A stretch of 64,000 nucleotides of DNA from Skeletonema tropicum (Eukaryota > Bacillariophyta > Thalassiosirophyceae > Thalassiosirales > Thalassiosiraceae), in contig CM074144.1 of assembly GCA_037178625.1 (NCBI GenBank), forward strand, positions 1,364,001 to 1,428,000, given 5' to 3'. Every line of letters begins with the position of its first letter. The first letter of the stretch is position 1. Position numbers and translations under genes: made by a program. The notes under the pieces are model-generated. The model ran no database searches and was not told the origin of the DNA. It worked only from the letters and a program-made list of their open reading frames with translations. This document shows positions 9,784-19,916 of this stretch, in pieces.

Positions 9784-12589
9784 ATATCCATGACGAGTTT
9801 TTTCTTCCGATATTCGGAAGCTTTTTTGAAATCTTCCGATTTTCGGAAGATTTTGGAAAAACGTTATATACACCCCAAAACTCGCCCAAAATAAGATCTA
9901 TGAGGTCTTTTTAGCTAAATACTACCATTTTTTGTCATACTGCATCGATCGAGGGGGTACAAAACGGCGTTTTAGTTTTGGCGCGCCGGCTCTTTCAGCC
10001 TCCATCACAAAGATCATCAAAACCACCATGTTCGGTGTGTAGTTTCACCATGTTACACATTTCCTCACAAGCCGAGTGAGGGCTCTATGGACAGCCCATG
10101 ATCTATATATTCGACGGGTGCTGGCGCTATTTCACTTGGTATCAGTCGTTGTGGTCGTAATGCCGCTTCAAGTACGGACATCTTGCCTACTTCGTAAAAA
10201 TCACCGATCTTTGATAGAGCAACGTATCATGTTCCTATATAGTGTTCCCATAGACCGATTGATGGCCCATTGGATAGCTTAAAAACTATATGATCGAGGA
10301 TCGCTGCCGTATTTTGGGCATTAATCGACCTTCATAGTGGGAATGCTGGTGCTATGTGGACATGAAATTATTGATCTGGGAATGATATTATTATTCTATA
10401 AGAAACAATACATGGCTTGATTGGTAACAGACGAGGAGAAGATACTATAGCCACTCAAACACACCAATACTGCGCATTACATCTAAAAATACATCTTCAA
10501 AATGTGCACTTGCATGAGGTTTAGTCGTCATCCTCTTCATCATCACTGCAATACATGAAGTCACCCTCGCACTACGACGTCGTCTTCACTGCATAATCAG
10601 GACGTTCAAAATCTCTTTCGTATTGCTGTTCAGACTATTTATTGGCGAATTCTTTCATTAAACTGTGCATGGCTTGCATCTTGCTGGCTTGTTCCGTAGC
10701 TACCGTCTCCAAATGCTCAGACTCATCGACTTTGACAAACTCAAGCAAATAATCTTCAGTTGAACTGTCTATAAGCTCTTCTGCTCGGCTCGGGGTACTG
10801 ATGTCATCCTCAATCTTCACTTCCCTCTCCTGTTGCCTGTGCACACGTCGTCATGAATGCATTGCGTGCTACCAGCCACTTGGGCGCTTCTGCTGTCATC
10901 GACGAGGACGTCTACGGTAGAAATTCTGATGTGTGTTACGAGGATGATCGTCAGGAGAGTACCTCTCCGATGATGAGGACGGTGTTGGTGAGGAGCATCC
11001 TCCCGATGGAACAGCACCTTGACCACCAAAGTGGAATAAATTGCAATCGAGAATGCTTGGAAACAAACAAAAAAAGAATTGTTGTTCCTCCCCGGATGGT
11101 TTGGATCGCTTCATGGACATAGTATACGGCAAGGATATAGATATTTAGAAGCAGTTCCACGAGACCGTCACAAACTGGGTAAACAATGGCTTACAGCCAA
11201 AGAGGACCTTGATTTCTATCCGTCTCTCTTCCATGCACGCGGAGCAAACAATGCCCGTGCTTCGTTCGAGATTCTTTGGATTACATGATAGGCACGTTTT
11301 TGATGCGGGCAGAAAGTTCAAGATATACTGGAGTTGGGCTGGATAGTATTGAAGGAGCCACTCTCACAAATGACGATTTGAATGAAATCAATCAGTTCTT
11401 TCCTATAGAAAGTTTCGATGGAAGTAGTAGTAGTGCTGGAGAGGGACGTAGCCGTAGCACTCGCGCCAACAACACACCAAACCCCGTGGAGATGCCCTTT
11501 GCAACTTGCAAGACAAACAAAACTCCAAAACATCGAGGGAAGGCCGATACTCCAACGCATCAGCTGCGCTGTGAGTTATGTGTAGGGTTCTCGCACGGAC
11601 AGCTTGTTAAGTTTCAACAGGAGAAGAATACTGCAAGGGGTAATGCTAGTGCAACTCCTCGGTTGAAGGAAATTAAGCGGACATGTGCAAACTGTTGTAG
11701 AGGGACGGACTACTTTTGACACGGTTGCAGCCGATACCTCTGCTTCTCGGCACCAAAGAAAGAAGACAACACGAAGCATCCAAAGTACTTCAGCACCAAG
11801 ATTCCGGTGATGGATAGCAATGGAAATGTTCTCATGAATGGCGATGGCTCATTTCAGTACGTGGAAAGGTTGACGAAATAGACCTGCTACATGACGCTCA
11901 TCAAATTGGACAGAGATCTATGCTTGGCAAGAGAAGATCTGAGTTGATCAGTATTGCGAGAGGAATCGCTCCAGGTGCAGACGGAGAAGAAGATATGGAG
12001 GCAGATGAAGGAGGGATTGGCAATTCAATCTGCTGCCGCTTCTGCTACCGGTGTTGCCGCGGCACCAGGTGCAGCACCACGTCCAGCTGTGCCCGTCACG
12101 TCAGAAAACGTCCAAAGAGAGCAGGGAAAGACACATGAGAGATATTGCGTTTTTATAGCATAGTAGGATTCATACACAAAACACTGTTGCCACGGGCAAA
12201 GGTAGCAAATAGTGTTACTTGTACGGCTATTATTTGCAATCTAATCGAACCCAGTAACCTCCCAACGCCTCAAACTCATCGCAGGGGGGCCATAGACGTG
12301 TGTTGGAAGCATTGTAGGTCCGTCTAACTCCAGATAATGCCCACATAGTAGGTACTCAAAATTCGCAATTTTACTAGCGGGCCACTAGCTGAAGCAAAAA
12401 AAAATAGAAAATGGCACTACACAGCGAGTATATGGCCAAAATGCACCAAACCAACGGCCAATCATGCATAGGCAAGGTGATCGGAGGGGGTTAGGTGTGT
12501 TTCTGGAGCAATATAGCCGACTATTCTAAAATCTTCCGATATTCGGAAGATTTTGACTTTTGGGCGCGCTGAAAACTCGTCATGGATAT
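9784..12589. mobile_element. Decayed DNA-transposon-like element with 18-bp inverted ends
   Basis: ATATCCATGACGAGTTTT at 9784-9801 is the exact inverse of AAAACTCGTCATGGATAT at 12572-12589. Just inside both ends lie palindromes built on CTTCCGA-(3 nt)-TCGGAAG (9804-9820, 9830-9852 and 12528-12554). GGCGCGC words also occur near each end. The interior holds only broken reading frames. No clear target-site duplication is visible, so the family is not assigned. The gypsy LTR, LINE tail and other elements in the window do not share these ends. Confidence 0.5.
11175..11880 (+). pseudogene. Degenerate transposase-like C-terminal remnant with cysteine cluster
   Basis: With several stops and frame changes, the plus strand reads ...KEDLDFYPSLFHARGANNARASFE... 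then GTFLMRA, INQFFPIESF, and a cysteine cluster: RCELC, TCANCC, then (after a TGA where a sense codon is expected) HGCSRYLCF. A large protein followed by C-x2-C, C-x2-C and C-x2-C/LCF units resembles the zinc-binding end of piggyBac-type DDE transposases. I see no DDE residues and no TTAA flanks, so this is a suggestion only. It lies inside the inverted-repeat element at 9784-12589, which is why a transposase origin is considered. Confidence 0.3.
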
Positions 12590-12623
12590 TCAGGTTCTCT
12601 AGAGAGAGATCGATAGAGCAATG

Positions 12624-12831
12624 CAGGCTTATTGACATTCACATCATATATCCCGGGCTCTATAACTATAACGAGCTGTGGTAGGAGAGACAACCCTCTC
12701 GCTCCCGAGGTTCCGACTGCGACGCTGTTTGGTCCTGCCCTTGGCGTATGAAGACTCCAATTGCTGGCTCAATGATGTCTAGGTAACGATAATGCAACAC
12801 ATACCTAATTTCCTAAGTGATATGATAAGTC
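12624..12831 (+). mobile_element. 5'-truncated LINE 3' end (same family as the LINE at 53-59 kb)
   Basis: This block matches the reverse complement of 52922-53120, the sequence just downstream of the large LINE frame, over about 200 bp. Shared words include CAGGCTTATTGACAT, GAGCTGTGGTAGGAGAGACA, GACTGCGACGCTGTTTGG and CTAATTTCCTAAGTGATATG. Homology stops at nearly the same point after GATATGAT in both copies, which marks the 3' terminus of the element. A short 3'-anchored copy is what abortive target-primed reverse transcription leaves. Confidence 0.8.
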
Positions 12832-13107
12832 GATGGAGCAATTCAAATGCTCCATACCCATTAATCGCCGACCCACGACCCACTGTCTAACTTCCACTGT
12901 AAAGGAAGGAGTGTATTTAGGAAACTGTCATTAAGAGTGATACAGTCACTGTCACTTCCACCGAAGCCCATGACCATGAACATGAAAATCCTCCTCTAGC
13001 CGTTGAAATTTACGTGCATTTTTGCTAACTACAACCAACAGCCCACCATTACTTTCTCTAGACAGAGGCGGCCAGCAACTGACCAGAGGCCGCTCGCTCG
13101 TAGCAAC

Positions 13108-16100
13108 ATGTCTCAATTCGATCCATTTGCAAGCACACCGCCCAGCGGCGTCGGACAATCTTCTTCCACCAATGCTGCTGCAAATAATAATCACAACGCT
13201 GCCGTCAAGAATAATCCTTTTGACATTTTTGGTTCCGCCACCAGCAGTAATAACAACAATAACGGCAATGCTAATCATCAAGGAATGACAGCTTCATTAA
13301 TGAATCCATTTCAGCAGTTTTCATCTTCTTCCGCTCCACCCCAACAGCCATCTACTACGTCATCCTCCTCCTCCTCCATGTGGAAATCACTCGGTAATGC
13401 TGCTACTGCTGTGACTGCATCCTCCTCATCCTCATCGAAACATATCCAAGTGGTCCCCTACAACGGACCAATTGCCAATTTACAATCCAATTGGGATCCC
13501 TGGCTCCATCATGCCGCCTCAAACACTTCTAGCGGTAATAACGACACTATTCAAATGACACAACTCATCGTCATGGCGAATCAAAGTTGCATTGTACCCG
13601 GTGGTGTCGAAAGTGTTTTAAAGTGGAATAAGATTCGTAAATACAACAATAACAATACTACTACGAAGGGTGGGAAGGGATCATCATCAATGGATGATTT
13701 GACAATGAATTTCGAATCGAGTGTGTCGTTGGAAGATGATATTCTTGGTGGAGAGTATGATTCTGCAGCAGTAGCTGCTGCTTCCACCAATAATAATACT
13801 AGTCATCACGACACGACCAGTAATAGTGCAAATAGTAGTAGTAGTGGAGGAAGCAACAAAAAATTCGGCAAACTCTTCAAATCCGGACTGAAAAAGGCAC
13901 AGGCCTCTATAGCTCATTCGGTCACTTCCATTGCTATTAAGGCCGATGGGGGTAAGAATCCTGATTGGGTATGTGCCTCATTGCATTATTTGGGGGGTAG
14001 GAATAATGGTGGTGGTGGTGATTTGAATCGAAAAATGGGTCTTGCCATTGGAAATAGTGGCGGAGTTGGTGATGTTTGTTTGGGTAAGACAGAGTGGATT
14101 CCATTACCCTCACCTAGTAGCTTTGGTGGTGGTGATTACCATCAAGAGGAAGGGAAGCAACAACAACTTTCATTTGCGGTACCGTTGTGTGTGCCAGATT
14201 TATCCTTCCTTGAATCTACCGCTGATGATAATAGTGGGATTGTATTAACTGTACGATTGTATCTCCGTTCCGGTGCAACATTGCTCAAGGCTGCAGCAAT
14301 CAAGAAGGAGTATTGTATTGGAGAATGTTCCCTAATGTATTCTCAATTGGGGACGAGCAAAAGTAGTAGTAGTACTGATACCAATGTGGGACAACAATAC
14401 TACCGTACAATGAATCTTCAATTTACCAATGGTATGTTGGCAGATCCATCTTCGTACATGTACAATTCGAATCCGGATTCACCTCCCATGTTGAATTTGA
14501 TGGCGTTGCCGAGGATCAAGTTTCCTATGCCTTGTAGGGTTGGGTGGAGTTTATCGGATCCGACACCCATACCTCCTTCATCATCATCAGCAGCTGCGTT
14601 ACGATGGTTGAATATGTTTCAATTGCCATTAGATCAAGGGTATGCCTACCGAGCTGCTTCTGCTGCTGCTGCGGGAGGAGCAATCATTTTGGCAAATGAA
14701 TGTGCAAGAGAATCCACAGTCACACTGCCAATTGCCACGGCCTGTGCCAAACTATTTTCGAATGCAGCGATGCAATCCCAACAACGTGCGTCGGTAATTG
14801 CCGCTCAATCACGTCGTCGTGAGGCGATACGATCGTATGCAATTCCACCCGAGTTGGATATCAATCGAGCCAATGCAATTGTCGATATGGCATTGAAGGA
14901 TGGTTGTATGGAAGTGAACATGGGAGTGGTAGCATTCGTAGTTACCGGTGATAACTCTATTGGGGGGATTCACAATTTGACATCAGGTACGGAACGTGTT
15001 CCCGTTGTTCGTATGTCGGTATCCTTTCAACGTCATGATTCCATTTTTGAGGAGGGGATAGTTGCGGGTATGGTGCCACTGTTGGATCAATCGCCGACTC
15101 ACCCGAATGAGGCAATGAAGGCACGATTTTGTCCACGTATTATGAGTGGTGTGCCCTCACAAGATGGATTTGAATTGCTTCATGGTATCTCTGGGACAAA
15201 GCCGAATGGAAAGTATGTGGGAAATATCCGATTTGAAGTGGAAAATACGTCGTATGCGAATGTCAATGACAATTTGATCGTACCTTCCGCACAAAGTGCT
15301 CCCATTGAAGGGTTGCTTGAACTTGAACCTTATCTCGATCAGGCTACTCCAAGTGGGGGGAAGAAGATTCCTGTTCTTGTGCCGGCATTTGATACAAATA
15401 GTGGAAAACGAATCGGAACGTTTGTATTAGTTCTTCAAGTGCGGGCATTGTTGGATGGCGTTTCCTCCTCTAAAACAGCGGACACTCTTCCTCCTGCTTC
15501 AATGGGTTTGGTGTCTGCAGTTGGCTTGGATACGCTTATGGAGGATTTGGCTTTGGCCCCAAGTCTTGACTACGATACGCCTCCTTCAAATTCGCAGCAG
15601 CCACCTTCCGCAACAGCTGTGGAAATGAGACGTCGTCAAGTGGCCACAATGGGAACTTTCCTTACGCCACGCTACCTCCAGAATCAAGCAGATGGAGTCC
15701 GCTCGAATGTCACATCAGCACTCTGTGATCGGTATGACAAATACTACAATTCTGTTCTCTCTGGTATTTCTCCTGATGCTACAATTGAAGATGATTCTCA
15801 TGTTGAGCTCTTTGAGCGTCGCATTCCTAGACCTTTCCGACCTTCGAACAGTCGTGGTGATGAGTTGTTGGCGGGTATTGGTTTTAATGTACATTGTCAG
15901 GGTCTTTCTATCGATGTCCTTCAGAATGGAGCAGTAAAACCAGCAGCGGTGTATTACAACGTCACACATGGCGCACCTGCTGATCATGCTGCTGGATTTG
16001 GAGTTCAAGGAGTGGACGAGAGCACAGACTTGGGTGCAGAGGCGTCTTCGAGTGCTAGAGGAGGCTTGCGACGGCTAGAGATGAAAAGGGTTGAGTATGC

Positions 16101-17514
16101 GAAGGAGTTAGAGGATACAATCTCAGGCTTGATTCGCAGTGTTGGAGATCATTTTAAGGTGCAGGCACAGGTTGCATCTGCAAGGCAACAAGCTGGCCTC
16201 AAAATGTCTCGCCACATTCCTCCGGGTGTACCTGCAATTGCACACTACCGAAGCAAGGCTATTGAATGCGCACAGCGGTTGAACAGTCTGACTTGGAACA
16301 TTGCAGCTCGGCGTGCAAACTGTTTCTCACAAGCTCTTGGCATTGCTGTGACGAGTTATCTCGCTAGTCTTAGTGATGGCAGCCATGCTAGTAAAGGATA
16401 TGCTAGTATATGGCAAAGACATGGATATCTCGTTACATTTGAAGGCCTTCTAAGTGCTGTCGGAAAAGAACTGGGTATGATTGAGGATGCTTCCATTGCA
16501 GTTCAAATGCTGAGAAAGGTCAACATCGTTTTAGTTCAAGATAATGGCAATGCATCTGTGAACAATAGTGAACGCCAACGTGTGCCCGTAGCACACTCTC
16601 CTTACGTCAAATGGGTTCATTTAGTTTGCCTCCATACGCATGGGCCACATTCGAAAACTCAGTATCGACTTGAAATTGGTTTGATTCCGTCCTATTACCA
16701 AAATCGTGTCCCAGAGCCACTCAAGAATGGGGCGGCAGTTCGACTTTTTCCTGTCCTCTTCCAAATGGGCGTCGACATTCGTCAGTGGGGTGTGAATGCG
16801 GGCCGTAATGTATCTAGCCAAATCAAAGAAAAGGGCAAAGGAGGAGGGTTGTCATCCTCAGAATCATTTGGAGACGCGCAAAACATACCCGGATTAAATG
16901 AGGGGGCCGGTGGGCTGATTAACGATGGCGATGATGATGACGATGGGGACGAAGTAGGCGTGGCTGATAATGAAATCGGATTTAAATTGAACGTGGATGG
17001 GTTCCGAAAGCTGAACGCTTACGCTCACTCAGTAAACCCAACAGGTGCCGGTAACTCAGCGGCGTCTTCTGCCCCTCCAATCTTTGATTCATCGGAACAA
17101 GTTCAGACGCAAAATTTGCCTCCTCATCCACTTTTGGTGCCACTTAGTGAGTCTATCAAGGCATCGGCAGGCAAGATGGAACATAGCGTTTTAGATCATG
17201 CTGCGGCCTCATGTCAAAAACTCGGTGGAGGCAGCACAATTTTCTGCAAGAGTGGAAAAGATCGAACAGGAATGCAGGTCACTTTCAAAGAAGCTCAATT
17301 TGTCCAGAGGTTCATGGACAGGAAAGATGCAGTCTCGAGTGAAGAGATTTTTGCAAAGGCAACAACCCTTCGAGTTTACGGTAACAGAGTCCCTATCTGC
17401 GAAAAGAATGCAGGAGAGGCTATGTATGCATTCAATCCTCTACAGGCACAATTCATGCCGGCCATGTTGAAGCCACCACCAATCACCACTCAGTGGAAGA
17501 AACCCGAAACATGA
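13108..17514 (+). CDS. Inositol polyphosphate 4-phosphatase-like protein
   Basis: The frame is open from 13003, but its first ATG is at 13108 (GCAACATGTC context), giving 1,468 aa without introns. The first approximately 150 residues are Ser/Asn/Gln-rich. Residues about 150-500 have beta-rich segments interrupted by low-complexity runs and may include a C2-like domain. The decisive feature is FCKSGKDRTGMQV, with catalytic Cys at about residue 1380 (codon at 17245). This C-x5-R signature with KDRT is that of INPP4-type phosphatases, which remove the 4-phosphate of PI(3,4)P2. Upstream LNVDGFRKLNAYAHSVNP and LSESIKASAGKMEHSVLDHAAA fit the helical part before the active site in that family. A cytosolic or endosomal-membrane role in phosphoinositide turnover is inferred. 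The protein is longer than animal INPP4 (about 950 aa), mainly from low-complexity insertions. Confidence 0.75.
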   Translation: MSQFDPFASTPPSGVGQSSSTNAAANNNHNAAVKNNPFDIFGSATSSNNNNNGNANHQGMTASLMNPFQQFSSSSAPPQQPSTTSSSSSSMWKSLGNAATAVTASSSSSSKHIQVVPYNGPIANLQSNWDPWLHHAASNTSSGNNDTIQMTQLIVMANQSCIVPGGVESVLKWNKIRKYNNNNTTTKGGKGSSSMDDLTMNFESSVSLEDDILGGEYDSAAVAAASTNNNTSHHDTTSNSANSSSSGGSNKKFGKLFKSGLKKAQASIAHSVTSIAIKADGGKNPDWVCASLHYLGGRNNGGGGDLNRKMGLAIGNSGGVGDVCLGKTEWIPLPSPSSFGGGDYHQEEGKQQQLSFAVPLCVPDLSFLESTADDNSGIVLTVRLYLRSGATLLKAAAIKKEYCIGECSLMYSQLGTSKSSSSTDTNVGQQYYRTMNLQFTNGMLADPSSYMYNSNPDSPPMLNLMALPRIKFPMPCRVGWSLSDPTPIPPSSSSAAALRWLNMFQLPLDQGYAYRAASAAAAGGAIILANECARESTVTLPIATACAKLFSNAAMQSQQRASVIAAQSRRREAIRSYAIPPELDINRANAIVDMALKDGCMEVNMGVVAFVVTGDNSIGGIHNLTSGTERVPVVRMSVSFQRHDSIFEEGIVAGMVPLLDQSPTHPNEAMKARFCPRIMSGVPSQDGFELLHGISGTKPNGKYVGNIRFEVENTSYANVNDNLIVPSAQSAPIEGLLELEPYLDQATPSGGKKIPVLVPAFDTNSGKRIGTFVLVLQVRALLDGVSSSKTADTLPPASMGLVSAVGLDTLMEDLALAPSLDYDTPPSNSQQPPSATAVEMRRRQVATMGTFLTPRYLQNQADGVRSNVTSALCDRYDKYYNSVLSGISPDATIEDDSHVELFERRIPRPFRPSNSRGDELLAGIGFNVHCQGLSIDVLQNGAVKPAAVYYNVTHGAPADHAAGFGVQGVDESTDLGAEASSSARGGLRRLEMKRVEYAKELEDTISGLIRSVGDHFKVQAQVASARQQAGLKMSRHIPPGVPAIAHYRSKAIECAQRLNSLTWNIAARRANCFSQALGIAVTSYLASLSDGSHASKGYASIWQRHGYLVTFEGLLSAVGKELGMIEDASIAVQMLRKVNIVLVQDNGNASVNNSERQRVPVAHSPYVKWVHLVCLHTHGPHSKTQYRLEIGLIPSYYQNRVPEPLKNGAAVRLFPVLFQMGVDIRQWGVNAGRNVSSQIKEKGKGGGLSSSESFGDAQNIPGLNEGAGGLINDGDDDDDGDEVGVADNEIGFKLNVDGFRKLNAYAHSVNPTGAGNSAASSAPPIFDSSEQVQTQNLPPHPLLVPLSESIKASAGKMEHSVLDHAAASCQKLGGGSTIFCKSGKDRTGMQVTFKEAQFVQRFMDRKDAVSSEEIFAKATTLRVYGNRVPICEKNAGEAMYAFNPLQAQFMPAMLKPPPITTQWKKPET

Positions 17515-17825
17515 GTAGGCAATAAATATTCTAGAAAGGAGCCGACTTTACCTGTGCTGTCTGTTGCGTACTACATTTTCGAAGTTGCGCAGCAAAACTC
17601 TCTAGACAACATTCTTAGAAACAAATTATTTCAGATTCCAGCTTACTCACAGCAAACAAAATACTTTACAGCTACATTTATTGGTTAATAAGTTACACCT
17701 GTGCGAAGTATCTGAACACATTCGTGGTTGTCCTGAGCCCTATTGGCTTCATCAACGCGTAATTTCATTACTTACATCCCATTCCAAGACTAAAGTTGCC
17801 TCGTGCAAATGATCGATGTCGTGCC
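17515..17825. other. Intergenic spacer carrying one copy of a dispersed ~90-bp repeat
   Basis: This lies between two convergent genes. The stretch at about 17697-17790 (GAAGTATCTGAACACATTCGTGG..., TCCTGAGCCCT..., ATCAACGCGTAATTTCAT) resembles 19799-19895. Both copies lie just past the 3' end of a minus-strand gene. No further structure was recognised. Confidence 0.5.
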
Positions 17826-18284
17826 TTACTTACTGCCTTTGCTCATCGCCATGCTGTGCATAAGCTGCAAGATGAGATCAACAGCACAGTCGTCGTCCTC
17901 GTGATCTACAGAATAATCTGACTCATCATCCAAGAGATTGCCAAGTAGCAAGTCAGGGTAGCATTCGTACGAGATGTGAGTTTTCCTTCCTACCAATGTG
18001 GACGTGTCGTGGTCCTCGTGATCTGCAGAATAAACTGACTCATCATCCAAAAGACTGTCAAGTAGCATGTAGGGGTGGCATTCGGACGAGATGCGAGTTT
18101 TCCTTTCTACCAATGTGGACGTGGTCGTGATAGTGGCCGCGCTACATTGAGAAGCGGTTCGAGAGATCTTGTAGTCCTTTGGCGACTCGATAGATGCAGC
18201 GGGAGCTGTGGAGGAGACACTGCGAGGACTGTCAATGCAAGACTGGTGATGGTGCTTTGTTGGATGGCTTGATGTGCTGTTCAT
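17826..18284 (-). CDS. Small hypothetical protein with a 39-residue internal repeat
   Basis: ATG at 18284 opens a 152-aa frame that I do not recognise. It begins with a Ser/Thr/His-rich region. Two tandem 39-residue units then follow, of the form TSTLVxRKTxISxECxPxxLLxxLLDDESxYSxDHED. The DNA repeats with a period of 117 bp. A short hydrophobic, Met-rich end (LILQLMHSMAMSKGSK) closes the protein. The two units differ at many third positions yet keep the frame, which favours real coding over chance. There is no signal peptide or known domain. The acidic LLDDES core could be a binding motif, but nothing shows a function. Confidence 0.45.
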   Translation of the reverse strand: MNSTSSHPTKHHHQSCIDSPRSVSSTAPAASIESPKDYKISRTASQCSAATITTTSTLVERKTRISSECHPYMLLDSLLDDESVYSADHEDHDTSTLVGRKTHISYECYPDLLLGNLLDDESDYSVDHEDDDCAVDLILQLMHSMAMSKGSK

Positions 18285-19916
18285 GATGATATTGTATGGC
18301 TAGAGATGTTGTCTTGGGACTGGTGAGGTAATATTATGAATCATGAAAAGTAGCAGATAATGAGAGAGATGACTACTTCATAATACTTCTCTCAGAGAGA
18401 GAGATATACGAATTCCTTGATATTTAATCGTAGTCGCGAGAGTTTCAAGACCAATTCTCGCCATCTGTCAAGTTCAGTTCCGCCATCTGTCAAGTTCAGC
18501 AAGCTCAGGTCGTACTTTGTGTGTGACGCTTGTTCAGTTGAAATCTCAATTAGCGTTATCCGAGGGTTAACCAGAAGATGTCCAGGGGATAATGAAAAAA
18601 ATCACCAGCCCTCGACCCCGTATGTGCCGACATCAACAACACTACCTACACATACAACTAGACTGCCCCTAATGCAGCAACTCACTCTCCAATAGCTTTT
18701 CTATGAAGTGTTGTCCTCAGGTGGTCATCGACCGACGCCATCGCTACTTATTATCACACCAAAGTAGAGGTGTCGGGAAAATTGCGCTTTGACATCGGTG
18801 TGGACGGTTGGACTCGTATAAATTGACGGCTGGCTGCCATTCTGATCCTGGAGAGGAATATTAATCTCAAGTTCTTCGTTCCTGACTACCTTGGCATCTT
18901 GCACGACAGCAAAATACAGAAGCAAAGAAATGCGTCGTATTCCTTGAAGTTCTTGAGGTCTTGCTCGTCAAGATTCTTGTTCTTGGTGTCAATGACCTTC
19001 CTCTCCCTGCCGGCTGGAGCTATGGGCTAGTAATTGTTCGTAAATGTACAGGTGGAAAGGAGGCTTGAGCTTGAGAATCGATGGTCAATTCATTATTGGT
19101 GGAGTTAGAAGTGGATCATTTTTTCCTGTGAGTTGATCAGTTTTCTTGTAGCGCGGATACAATTCCACAGCAGTGCAATAAAAGTAAAAGTAAAATTCGT
19201 AACATTCAGAGTCAGAGACACACTTTCACTGCTAAATGCGTCTGCAGCGGTGCCGTTTCCCTTGACCTGACTTATCGGTTCATATTCATCTCCATGTAGT
19301 CGCGGATCGATACCCTTCCACCTGCTTTGCATCATTTCCACCCAGACAACTTGTGTCTACGATACTGATCCAGCCCTTATGCTATGACTATGATCTACTA
19401 AGCTACTATATTCAGTATCCAGATGTGAGGTACAGAAGTATGGAGCAACTAACTGCCTAGAATATCCGTCGAGAAGGTTGAAGATGAGAGTGGACATTGC
19501 CCTAAGAGATTGGAGAGAGTGAGTTTCACAGCAGTACACATAGGGTGACCTGATGAACCATGCAGCAGTGCATTGGGTGGTCGGTGCTTCCAAAACGCAA
19601 CAGCTTGCTTTTTGCGTTGAGTGTCAACTTGAGAAGAGAGTGTGACAGATCTGCATGCATCCAGTAGACGCTCTACTACTGACCCGGAAGATGTGACAGT
19701 AGAATTACGGGGACGTATTCGATATGTAGCGTGGAAAGAATGACAATGATAAGCTGTCAAAGTTTAACCATTGTACTATTGTTATTGCAAAGTACTTCTA
19801 CCTGCAAAGTATCTGTACACTTTGTCGTCGTCCTGAGTCCCCTAGCCCTTTGACTATTGACGTCATCGACGCGTATTTCATCAGTCCCAAACCTAATTAA
19901 TCCCCAACTCAAACTT
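18285..19916. other. 1.6-kb gene-poor interval
   Basis: I find no supported gene. Minus-strand frames near 18725-18925 and 18960-19020 read KVIDTKNKNLDEQDLKNFKEYDAF but break soon after, and may be gene debris. Near the right edge (19799-19895) is the second copy of the dispersed repeat also seen at 17697-17790. Confidence 0.4.

Noticed and set aside
13003..13107. Start of the 4-phosphatase frame at 13003
   Set aside because: The codon there is TTG. The first ATG in frame, in a better context, is at 13108.
18725..19020. Minus-strand fragment with KNLDEQDLKNFKEYDAF
   Set aside because: The frame breaks after about 40 codons and no family is recognised, so it is not reported as a gene.
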